Both the position numbers and the translations under genes were made by a program. Below, piece by piece: positions 1-5,700 of a stretch of DNA of 7,369 bases (the first letter of the stretch is position 1; each line of letters begins with the position of its first letter). The notes below the pieces were generated by a model. The model worked only from the letters and a program-made list of their open reading frames with translations. It made no database searches and was not told the origin of the DNA. Origin of the DNA: Spirochaetaceae bacterium (GTDB lineage Bacteria; Spirochaetota; Spirochaetia; SZUA-6; Fen-1364); the NCBI GenBank assembly GCA_003154555.1, contig PMDT01000017.1, positions 3,968 through 11,336 on the forward strand, given 5' to 3'.

Positions 1-1229
1 GCCGGCGGCCGGGCGATCATGCGCGCGCTTCCCTTCATTGCGACATAGTCATCACGCGTCCAGCCGATGCCGCGCGGCGCGCGGCGCAGCATGTGATCCC
101 ACGCCTCGCGCGTGGAGCGCACGGGGTCTTTCACGAATGCCCACGAGGGCGGAGACGTGGAATCGTCCACCGTGCGGAATGGCGGGATCATGAATGTCGG
201 CGTGCGCTCCGTGGTATCAGAGATGATATCCAGCAGGTACTCGTCCGCGACATAGGTGACGAGGCCCCTTGCGTCATAGATGTCGGACTCGAGCTCAATG
301 GCGCCGGCGATGCCGGCAACGGCCGCACCTGATGAAAGCTCGTCCACCAGGCGCGCGAAGCCTGCTGGATAATCGATTGCCGGCACCGGGCTGCTGCGCC
401 GGCCATCCCCCGGGATGAGCGCAACCGCCTGTTCGAGCGCAGCCCCGACCACGAGCATCTCGGCGCTTGTCGCCTGGAGGCGCGTGGAGCCGGAGAGCGC
501 CATGGGTCCCGTAGAGAGGTCCATCTTCACGATACCCGGGCATTCGATCACCATCCGTGATCGTTCGATGTGGGCGGCCAGCACGTCTGCCGGATTGTTG
601 AAGACAAAGAATACGGAGCAGCCGCGCTCGTAGGCCTCCCATGCCGTGCCGATCACCGACGAGGTCTCCCCTCCCTCCGTGATGGCAACCAGGAGATCGC
701 CTTGGGCAAGGCTAAGATCGCGGACCTGCCGCCTTCCGAACTCCTGGTAGTCCTCGAAGTTCTCCACCGACCGGATGAGGGCGCGGTCTCCGCCCGTCAT
801 GATGCTGAAGCCGGCATCGGCACGGCGGCGGCATTCTGTGGCCCGCGCGGGCTCTGCCGCGGCGAGCGCCTCGTCTTCCCAGTACTCGCGCCACATCCGT
901 TCCAGGATGATGGCAAGCCGTCCTGTCGCCCCGCATCCCGAGAAGCCGATTCTTTTCCCTTCGCGCGACGCCCGCACGATCTCGCTCACGAGCATTCTGA
1001 ATGGCGCGCCCTTGAGGACCTCCGAAGCGCGGGGCGGGATGTCGCGGTCCACCGACAGGAGCATCGCAGCGCCGGCGGCGGCGTCCCGCTGGACGGTCGC
1101 GCTGAAGTCACGTGTCTTCGGGTGAGGGCCTTCGGTGGGAAGTATGCCGAGATGGAACTGCGTCTCTTCGCGGATGAAGCGCTGCGCCTCGATACGCGCC
1201 GCGTCTCCTGCGTCATCGGCTCCGTTCAT
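1..1229 (-). CDS. Tandem-SIS-domain protein of the MurQ/GCKR superfamily, partial at the C-terminus
   Basis: An open frame of 409 codons without a stop leaves the window at its left edge, so the C-terminus is missing. The ATG at 1229 has a GGAGG six bases upstream and overlaps the epimerase stop as ATGA. Residues 26-42 resemble the MurQ N-terminus (LG, TE, HP-TRD). A first SIS domain covers about 90-275: SGCGATGR at 97-104, GGDR at 146-149, VENFED at 155-160, NNP at 211-213 and GPMALSGSTR at 241-250. A second SIS-like domain starts near 318, with DTTERTPTF at 338-346. MurQ is about 300 residues and has one SIS domain, so this protein has the longer GCKR-type layout. E159 matches the second catalytic Glu of MurQ (E114 in E. 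coli), but M112 sits where the first (E83) should be. I therefore infer a sugar-phosphate-binding or regulatory protein, or a diverged lyase/isomerase, rather than an ordinary etherase. Family assignment is firm; function is uncertain. Confidence 0.85.
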   Translation of the reverse strand, partial: MNGADDAGDAARIEAQRFIREETQFHLGILPTEGPHPKTRDFSATVQRDAAAGAAMLLSVDRDIPPRASEVLKGAPFRMLVSEIVRASREGKRIGFSGCGATGRLAIILERMWREYWEDEALAAAEPARATECRRRADAGFSIMTGGDRALIRSVENFEDYQEFGRRQVRDLSLAQGDLLVAITEGGETSSVIGTAWEAYERGCSVFFVFNNPADVLAAHIERSRMVIECPGIVKMDLSTGPMALSGSTRLQATSAEMLVVGAALEQAVALIPGDGRRSSPVPAIDYPAGFARLVDELSSGAAVAGIAGAIELESDIYDARGLVTYVADEYLLDIISDTTERTPTFMIPPFRTVDDSTSPPSWAFVKDPVRSTREAWDHMLRRAPRGIGWTRDDYVAMKGSARMIARPP

Positions 1230-2473
1230 GCGCGGCCTCCGTCATGCGCCGCTTCAATCTCCTCGAAGAACCGGATGCATGTAAGGAGCGCACGCGGGAT
1301 GTGAAAGCAGCCCTTCCACTTCCCGCCCTTCTGCGTGGTTGACGGGTCCCCTGCCCGGTGCAGATAGCCGAACCACTCACCGTCGGCAGGGTCGTCGAAA
1401 CGTGCCCAGACATAATCGTCGATGCGGCGAAACCACTCCCAGAACACGGCCCGACCCGTGAGCTTGTAGGCAAGCAGGAAGGCGCAGAGTGCCTCCGCAT
1501 GGACCCACCAGAGCTTCATGTCCCATTCAAGCTTTTCCGGAGGCCTCCCGTCGGCATCGAGATAATAGAAGAGCCCGCCAAATGCCGTGTCCCAGCCTTT
1601 TTCCGCGGTCCACAGCATTGCCTCGGTGCCAAGATCGATGATCGCGCCGCGGTCGGCGTAGCGGGAGTCGTGCGCGTCGACCGGCCAGGACTCTACCGCG
1701 CGCAGGATGAACCAGAGCACCTCAAGCGCATGCCCGGGCGTCAGGAGCCGACCTTCCATGCAGTCGGGGTGACCGCCGTCGGCGTACACCCGCTCGTAGA
1801 CGGCCTTGCGGCCGCGATCGATGTGCAGCTTCGTCACCTGGTCGATGGCTTCGCGCAGGTAAGCTTCACGCACACCTGGCTCGACAAGGTCCCCCATTTC
1901 CCGGGCAAGCCACACCTGGATCATGGGAAAGGCCATGGCCTTGATCGGACGGTTGGCAGCGATCTGCTTCGTGAATCGCCCCTTGGGGTTGGTCTTCCTT
2001 TCCTGGATGCGCCGATAGGTCGACACGGCAATCTGCCGCGCCTCTTCATCGCCTGCCGCGCGCGAATATTCCGCCATGCCTGCCGCGGCAAAGCAGTCGG
2101 AGAAGATATTGTACGCCTCCACGAGTGGTCGACCCGTTCGGTCCAGCGCGAAGTACCAGTCCCCGTCGGGATTGCGGCCGTGCGCCTTCATGAACTCCAC
2201 GCCCGCCCGCGCATAGTCCCGCCATGCCGGCTCGGTACGATACGAGGTGTAGAGCTTGGAGAGCATCCAGACCCCGCGGCCCTGCAGCCACATGAACTTG
2301 TCCGTATCGAAGACCGTGCCGTCGCGCTCGAGGCAGCAGAAGTATCCGCCATTCTCGCGGTCCACCGAATGCCGCAGCCAGAAGGGGAGCACACTCTCCT
2401 CCAGGCAGCGGCGGTAGCGCTCCTTCCGACGCGTCACCTCCGCGCGCAAAGTCCGATCGAGTGGGTCCTGCAT
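1226..2473 (-). CDS. N-acylglucosamine 2-epimerase (AGE / renin-binding-protein family)
   Basis: A 415-residue cytosolic (alpha/alpha)6-barrel epimerase expected to interconvert GlcNAc and ManNAc. The length is normal for the family (about 390-420). Family motifs appear in order: MWLQGR at 61-66, PGHALE at 246-251 with H248, KLWWVHAEAL at 320-329 with H325, and EWFGYL at 366-371 followed by KGCFHIPR at 387-394 with H391. The histidines of the PGHALE and CFHIPR motifs are the catalytic pair known for GlcNAc 2-epimerases. The KGG-KGCFH-PR ending resembles renin-binding-protein types more than cellobiose 2-epimerases, but a related substrate such as mannose or glucose cannot be excluded. The ATG at 2473 was chosen because a GGAGG precedes it and it lies 17 bp after the permease stop. 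The frame is open up to 2701, but that extension is permease DNA in another frame. The stop overlaps the SIS gene by 4 bp. Its place after two permeases suggests it acts on the imported sugar. Confidence 0.92.
   Translation of the reverse strand: MQDPLDRTLRAEVTRRKERYRRCLEESVLPFWLRHSVDRENGGYFCCLERDGTVFDTDKFMWLQGRGVWMLSKLYTSYRTEPAWRDYARAGVEFMKAHGRNPDGDWYFALDRTGRPLVEAYNIFSDCFAAAGMAEYSRAAGDEEARQIAVSTYRRIQERKTNPKGRFTKQIAANRPIKAMAFPMIQVWLAREMGDLVEPGVREAYLREAIDQVTKLHIDRGRKAVYERVYADGGHPDCMEGRLLTPGHALEVLWFILRAVESWPVDAHDSRYADRGAIIDLGTEAMLWTAEKGWDTAFGGLFYYLDADGRPPEKLEWDMKLWWVHAEALCAFLLAYKLTGRAVFWEWFRRIDDYVWARFDDPADGEWFGYLHRAGDPSTTQKGGKWKGCFHIPRALLTCIRFFEEIEAAHDGGRA
1236..1240 (-). promoter_or_regulatory. 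Shine-Dalgarno site of the SIS gene, inside the epimerase coding end
   Basis: GGAGG on the minus strand lies six bases before the ATG at 1229, within the last codons of the epimerase. With the ATGA overlap at 1226-1229 it fixes the start and suggests translational coupling. Another ATG at 1245 is in a different frame. Confidence 0.75.
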
Positions 2474-2483
2474 GATGGTGACG

Positions 2484-2488
2484 CCTCC
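2484..2488 (-). promoter_or_regulatory. Shine-Dalgarno site of the epimerase gene
   Basis: GGAGG on the minus strand stands ten bases before the ATG at 2473, just after the permease stop at 2491-2493. The spacing is slightly long, but it is the only good match and supports this start over the upstream in-frame ATG at 2701. Confidence 0.6.
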
Positions 2489-2490
2489 GC

Positions 2491-3345
2491 CTATTTGATC
2501 GCCCCGGCCGTCAAACCCCGGATGAACCAGCGGGACATGAAAAGGTAAAGAACGAGCATGGGGATGATGGCGATGGAAAGCCCGGTAAACAGCAGGCTCC
2601 AGTCCGTGGAGAACTGGCCGAAGAAAGTGGTGAGCCCCACCGGCAGTGTCTTCAGTGCATTGCTCTGGAGAAAGACCAGGGGGAAGAAGAAGTCGTTCCA
2701 CAGCGGCACGGCGTTGTAGATCGTGACCAGCGCGATGGCGGGCGTCGTGACGGGCATGACGATGCGCTGGTAGATGCCCCAGTCATTGCAGCCGTCGATG
2801 CGCGCCGCGTGCTCGAGCTCCAGCGGGATCGAGCGCATGAATCCCGAAAGGATGAAGACGGTCGATGGCAGGCCCATGGCGAGGAAGATCAGCACGATCG
2901 CCGCCCGGGTGTTCATGAGGCCCAGGCCCTTTATCAGCATGAACAGCGGGATGATCGCCGCCTTCAGAGGCAGCATGATGCCGCTGAGGAAGAGCATGAA
3001 GACGAAAGTGCGCAGCCTGTAGCGATAGCGGCCGACCCCGTAGGCGGCCATCGATCCCAGCAGGAGCACGAACGCCATCGCGACAAGCGTGACGACGAGG
3101 CTGTTGGCGAAATAGCGGCCGAAGCCCCTGTCGATCCAGACGACCTTGTAGTTCGAAAGCACGATATGGACGGGGAGCGCGAAGGGGTGCTGGAAGATTT
3201 CACGCGTTGTCTTGAACGACGAGACGATCATGTTGAAAAGCGGGTAGAAGATGAGCAGGGCATAGAGCCCCATGAGGAGCTGCGCGACGGAGAGCACGAT
3301 CGCCCGTCCGGGGCGGGCGCCGCGGAAGCGCAGATCCGTTGTCAC
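2491..3345 (-). CDS. CUT1 ABC sugar transporter permease, MalG type
   Basis: A 284-residue inner-membrane permease, the second subunit of the transporter pair. About six hydrophobic segments are visible, roughly at residues 16-42, 80-103, 112-138, 148-169, 199-216 and 251-271. The cytoplasmic EAA loop, which docks the ATPase, is at 178-198: E178, A180-A181, D184-G185 and I195 to P198. The ending, FIRGLTAGAIK, is typical of MalG-like permeases. The start is a GTG at 3345, preceded at six bases by GGGAGGT. It overlaps the upstream permease stop as GTGA, so the two are probably translationally coupled. The frame stays open to an ATG at 3687, but that N-terminal part is a shadow of the first permease. 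It should pair with the permease at 3342-4256 and the binding protein at 4334-5578. Substrate cannot be read from the sequence; the adjacent epimerase and divergent nagA point to an amino sugar. Confidence 0.95.
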   Translation of the reverse strand: MTTDLRFRGARPGRAIVLSVAQLLMGLYALLIFYPLFNMIVSSFKTTREIFQHPFALPVHIVLSNYKVVWIDRGFGRYFANSLVVTLVAMAFVLLLGSMAAYGVGRYRYRLRTFVFMLFLSGIMLPLKAAIIPLFMLIKGLGLMNTRAAIVLIFLAMGLPSTVFILSGFMRSIPLELEHAARIDGCNDWGIYQRIVMPVTTPAIALVTIYNAVPLWNDFFFPLVFLQSNALKTLPVGLTTFFGQFSTDWSLLFTGLSIAIIPMLVLYLFMSRWFIRGLTAGAIK

Positions 3346-4256
3346 AGCTCCACCTCCCGCGATCGCGTTGCGACGATCGACCCGATCGAGGCGACGAATG
3401 TCAACAGGTAGATCACCACCCCGATCGCGCTCCCGATGCCGATCTGGGGGTTTCCCGAATCCACCGAGCCGAATGCGGTGCGGTAGAAAAGGGTTCCGAT
3501 CGTGTCGGTGGAATAGTTGGGCGGGCCGTCGAGGCCCGTCATCGTGTAGACCTGCTCGAAAACATTGAGACTTCCGATGATCGTGAGCACCGTGATGACG
3601 GTGATTGCCGGCACGATCAGGGGAATGACGATCTTCCAGAATGTCGTCCATTCCCGCGCCCCGTCCAGGTACGCTGCCTCGAAGCATTCACCGGGCAGGC
3701 TGTCGATCGCGGCAAGGAAGACCAGGGACGGGAAGCCCACCCAGCGCCAGATGTTGACGACGATGACGGAGAAGGTGGCGATCTTTTCCTCACCCAGCCA
3801 TGCGTGCGTCCAGCCCGGGAGCCCGACCAGCTTCAGGAAAGCATTCACGAGGCCGTTCGGCTTCAGGTACAGTCCCCAGAGAAAGCCCACGGCGACGATG
3901 GAAAAGAGCACCGGTATGAAAAAAATCCTCTTGTAAAATCCGCCCGCGGCGACCTTGCGGCTGAGCAGGTACCCGAAGAGCAGGCCGATGCTGTTCTGCA
4001 CGAGCATGGTGACGATAAACCACTTGAGATTGTTCCCCAGGGCGTTGAAAAAACGCGTTCGGTAAGGATCGGCAAGCAGGATCTTTCGGAAATTGTCCAG
4101 CCCGACGAAGCCTCCGCGGATGAGCTGCTGCCAGTTGAAAAGGCTGTTGAACAGCGAGACGAAGAGCGGGAGCAGGATGAAGACGCCCACGACGGCGAGC
4201 CCGGGCAGCACGAAGAGGGTGATCCACAATCCCTTGCGGACGTCGACTCTCGTCAT
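3342..4256 (-). CDS. CUT1 ABC sugar transporter permease, MalF type
   Basis: A 304-residue inner-membrane permease, first of the pair. It opens with a short basic cytoplasmic tail and a membrane segment at about 10-36, followed by segments near 77-99, 110-131, 164-185, 209-231 and 275-297. The EAA loop is at 193-212: E193-A194-A195, D198-G199 and I211-P212. The length is normal for short MalF-like subunits of CUT1 systems, which lack the large periplasmic loop of E. coli MalF. The ATG at 4256 was chosen because a GGGAGGG run lies five bases before it. An in-frame ATG at 4319 would translate the hairpin and gives a proline-rich leader unlike a permease. The gene lies 77 bp after the binding-protein stop, across a hairpin that may lower its expression relative to that protein, and it overlaps the next permease by 4 bp. 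No ATPase gene is in the window. Confidence 0.95.
   Translation of the reverse strand: MTRVDVRKGLWITLFVLPGLAVVGVFILLPLFVSLFNSLFNWQQLIRGGFVGLDNFRKILLADPYRTRFFNALGNNLKWFIVTMLVQNSIGLLFGYLLSRKVAAGGFYKRIFFIPVLFSIVAVGFLWGLYLKPNGLVNAFLKLVGLPGWTHAWLGEEKIATFSVIVVNIWRWVGFPSLVFLAAIDSLPGECFEAAYLDGAREWTTFWKIVIPLIVPAITVITVLTIIGSLNVFEQVYTMTGLDGPPNYSTDTIGTLFYRTAFGSVDSGNPQIGIGSAIGVVIYLLTFVASIGSIVATRSREVEL
3352..3358 (-). promoter_or_regulatory. Shine-Dalgarno site for the GTG start of the MalG-type permease
   Basis: GGGAGGT on the minus strand lies six bases before the GTG at 3345, inside the end of the MalF-type permease gene. It decides the non-ATG start, since the nearest in-frame ATG upstream would add over 100 residues without membrane character. 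Confidence 0.7.
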
Positions 4257-4261
4257 GGACA

Positions 4262-4268
4262 CCCTCCC
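4262..4268 (-). promoter_or_regulatory. Shine-Dalgarno site of the MalF-type permease
   Basis: GGGAGGG on the minus strand, within AAGGGAGGGT, lies five bases before the ATG at 4256. It supports this start over the in-frame ATG at 4319. Confidence 0.65.
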
Positions 4269-4284
4269 TTCGGATGTGAAGATG

Positions 4285-4317
4285 AAAAGGGGCGGCGCGC
4301 CCGGCGGCGGCCGCCCC
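4285..4317 (-). terminator. Intercistronic hairpin with short U-run between binding protein and permease
   Basis: In the minus-strand transcript an 8-bp perfect GC stem forms between GGGGCGGC (template 4310-4317) and GCCGCCCC (4289-4296), with a 13-nt loop. Four U residues follow at once (4288-4285). It sits in the 77-bp gap after the binding-protein stop. Such hairpins in CUT1 operons are known to act as partial terminators or 3'-end stabilisers, giving more binding protein than permease. The U-run is short, so read-through into the permeases is expected. The structure is seen directly; the role is inferred. Confidence 0.65.
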
Positions 4318-4333
4318 ATGGATTTCCCGCAGG

Positions 4334-5578
4334 CTACTTCTTGAAGGGTGCGTAGTACGTCGCGATCCCGTCCTGGATCTGTTTTGCGACGTCCGCGGGT
4401 GAGAGCGTTCCCGCGAGCATGCCCTGGAGCGCCGCTTGTGCAAGCGTGGATCCGGTGGGCTGCTGGTAGCGGAAGCCCACGAGGAAGACGTATGGGGTCT
4501 CGTACTTCTGGAAGGAAAGCACCTTCGTGATGAAGGGATCCGCGGAGGTGTCGACACCCGGCACAACGGAGACCTGCTTGAGGCTCTTGATGAAGAAGTC
4601 GCCGGTGGCCTTGCTGGCGAACCAGCGCAGCAGCTTTGCCGCGGCGGCCTTGTTCTTCGATGCCGCGTTCATGCTGAAATTGCCGTCCGCATACGTCGAG
4701 ACGTACTGCGGGTCTCCCGCCTTGGCCGCGGGCCCGGGGAACACGTCGAACTGCAGGTCAGGGTTCTGGGAGGCGAAGTATCCCGCCTCGAAGGAGCCGC
4801 CGATGAAGTGCCCGGCCTGCTCATTGATGAACGCCGTCTGCATGTCGGTGTAGCTCACGCCCATGTAGAGATTCGGCAGGTAGGGGATGAGGTCCTTCAG
4901 CCGTCCGATGGCGTTCACGAAACGGGCATCCTGGAAGTTCGTCTGTCCCTTCACCACCGCGTTGAAGTAGTCATTGGCGCCGTAGAAGTTGGGGCAGAGC
5001 GCACCCATCATGACCTCGAGGGTCCACCCGTCCTTGCCTCCATTTGCCAGCGGCTGGATGCCGGCCTTCTTCATCGCGTCGAGATTCGCCAGGAACTGGG
5101 CCCAGGTGGCAGGCGGCTTCAGGCCGAGCTTTGCGTACATCTTCTTGTTGTAATAGACGAAAAGAGTCTGGCTGGCGAATGGCACGCCGTAGATCTTCCC
5201 GTCCTTGATCGACGTGGCGCCGCGGAGCGGGGCCGAGGCGAAGCCCTTGAGCTCCGGCACCCACTGCTCCAGCGGCTCCATGTAGCCGGACTGCGCGAAT
5301 GTTTCCAGTCCGCCGTAGGCGCGGCTCTGGAAAACATCGGGTCCCGAGCCGCCGCTCAGCGCGGCCGAAAGGATCGTGTTGTATTCCGTGTTCTTCTGGG
5401 CCGTCTGAACCACGGTGATGTCGGGGTTCTGCTTCTGGAAATCTGACAGGAGCTGGTTGTACTTGTCCACGTCCTCGGGTCGCCAGGTCCAGTACTGGAT
5501 GGTGGCCTTCTGGGCAAAAGCGAAGCCCGCGACGGCGAAGACCAGCAGTGACGCAAGGAAAACTTTTCGACGGTTCAT
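4334..5578 (-). CDS. CUT1 ABC transporter sugar-binding protein (family 1 extracellular solute-binding protein), periplasmic
   Basis: A 414-residue solute-binding protein that should capture the sugar in the periplasm and deliver it to the permease pair downstream. The N-terminus is a Sec signal peptide: a basic NRRK, a hydrophobic core at about 6-20, and a probable cleavage site AFA-Q after residue 22. There is no lipobox cysteine, so it should be soluble in the periplasm. Family 1 binding-protein features follow: the first beta strand with TIQYWTW at 26-32, GPDVFQSRAYGG at 79-90, GYMEPLEQW at 98-106, and then a conserved stretch containing KIYGVPFASQ and YYNKKMY. The ATG at 5578 has AAGGAGG five bases upstream, the strongest ribosome site in the window, which fits high expression. 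It is the first gene of the minus-strand operon. The ligand is unknown; an N-acetylated amino sugar or an oligosaccharide carrying one is inferred from the neighbours. Confidence 0.95.
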   Translation of the reverse strand: MNRRKVFLASLLVFAVAGFAFAQKATIQYWTWRPEDVDKYNQLLSDFQKQNPDITVVQTAQKNTEYNTILSAALSGGSGPDVFQSRAYGGLETFAQSGYMEPLEQWVPELKGFASAPLRGATSIKDGKIYGVPFASQTLFVYYNKKMYAKLGLKPPATWAQFLANLDAMKKAGIQPLANGGKDGWTLEVMMGALCPNFYGANDYFNAVVKGQTNFQDARFVNAIGRLKDLIPYLPNLYMGVSYTDMQTAFINEQAGHFIGGSFEAGYFASQNPDLQFDVFPGPAAKAGDPQYVSTYADGNFSMNAASKNKAAAAKLLRWFASKATGDFFIKSLKQVSVVPGVDTSADPFITKVLSFQKYETPYVFLVGFRYQQPTGSTLAQAALQGMLAGTLSPADVAKQIQDGIATYYAPFKK

Positions 5579-5583
5579 GGCTT

Positions 5584-5590
5584 CCTCCTT
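5584..5590 (-). promoter_or_regulatory. Strong Shine-Dalgarno site of the binding-protein gene
   Basis: AAGGAGG on the minus strand lies five bases before the ATG at 5578. It is near-perfect anti-SD pairing and confirms the start. It contrasts with nagA on the other side of the intergenic region, which has none. Confidence 0.8.
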
Positions 5591-5643
5591 ATTGGGCTTT
5601 CAGAGTGGCGCCGCCCTCGGAAGATGTCAAGTTGCACGGTGTC

Positions 5644-5661
5644 CGCCGCCTTCACGCGGCG
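5644..5661. repeat. Short inverted repeat overlapping the nagA -35 element, possible operator
   Basis: CGCCGC (5644-5649) and GCGGCG (5656-5661) form a 6-bp perfect inverted repeat around CTTCAC. It covers the proposed -35 of the nagA promoter and would lie at the very 5' end of the binding-protein mRNA. It could be an operator or an RNA hairpin. In GC-rich DNA a repeat this short may also be chance. Confidence 0.3.
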
Positions 5662-5679
5662 CGCATTCTTCCTTATAGT
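5651..5679 (+). promoter_or_regulatory. Predicted sigma70-type promoter of nagA
   Basis: TTCACG (5651-5656, four of six matches to TTGACA), exactly 17 bases, then TATAGT (5674-5679, five of six matches to TATAAT). Transcription would start near 5686, which is also the first base of the proposed GTG start codon. The -10 stands out as an AT island in GC-rich sequence. This is a consensus match only. Confidence 0.55.
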
Positions 5680-5700
5680 TGCCGTGTGCCGCAGCGCGAA
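5672..5700 (-). promoter_or_regulatory. Predicted sigma70-type promoter of the transporter operon, overlapping the nagA promoter
   Basis: On the minus strand TTCGCG (5700-5695, three of six) is followed after 17 bases by TATAAG (5677-5672, five of six). The start would be near 5665, giving a leader of roughly 87 nt before the binding-protein ATG. Its -10 shares the TATA core with the opposing nagA -10. The -35 is weak. A perfect TTGACA at 5630-5625 on the same strand is an alternative -35, but it has no good -10 at the right distance. Confidence 0.4.

Noticed and set aside
1..1229. Plain annotation of the left gene as murQ (MurNAc-6-P etherase)
   Set aside because: The protein exceeds MurQ by more than 100 residues, has a second SIS-like domain, and lacks a Glu at the E83 position in ungapped alignment.
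1358..2548. Plus-strand open frame of 396 codons opposite the epimerase
   Set aside because: It mirrors the epimerase reading frame, has no recognisable domain, and the minus-strand frame holds all family motifs.
2474..2701. Upstream ATG start for the epimerase at 2701
   Set aside because: The added residues are the MalG-type permease region read in another frame; the ATG at 2473 has its own GGAGG.
3346..3687. Upstream ATG start for the MalG-type permease at 3687
   Set aside because: The extension lies inside the MalF-type permease gene and reads as Arg/His-rich non-membrane sequence; the GTG at 3345 has a good ribosome site and a GTGA overlap.
3339..4355. Long plus-strand open frame (338 codons) opposite the MalF-type permease
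   Set aside because: It is antisense to a clear permease, rich in Asp, Glu, His and Arg with no family motif, as expected for the complement of membrane-protein codons in GC-rich DNA.
4436..5446. Plus-strand open frame of 336 codons opposite the binding protein
   Set aside because: Antisense shadow; the minus strand encodes a binding protein with signal peptide and a strong ribosome site.
5602..5630. Promoter for the binding-protein operon using the perfect TTGACA at 5630-5625 (minus strand)
   Set aside because: At 16-18 bp spacing the -10 candidates are CCACTC, CACTCT and ACTCTG, which are poor matches, so it was kept only as an alternative.
5548..5685. Upstream ATG start for nagA at 5548
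   Set aside because: It would add 46 residues unlike NagA, would overlap the start of the divergent binding-protein gene, and lies upstream of the predicted promoter.
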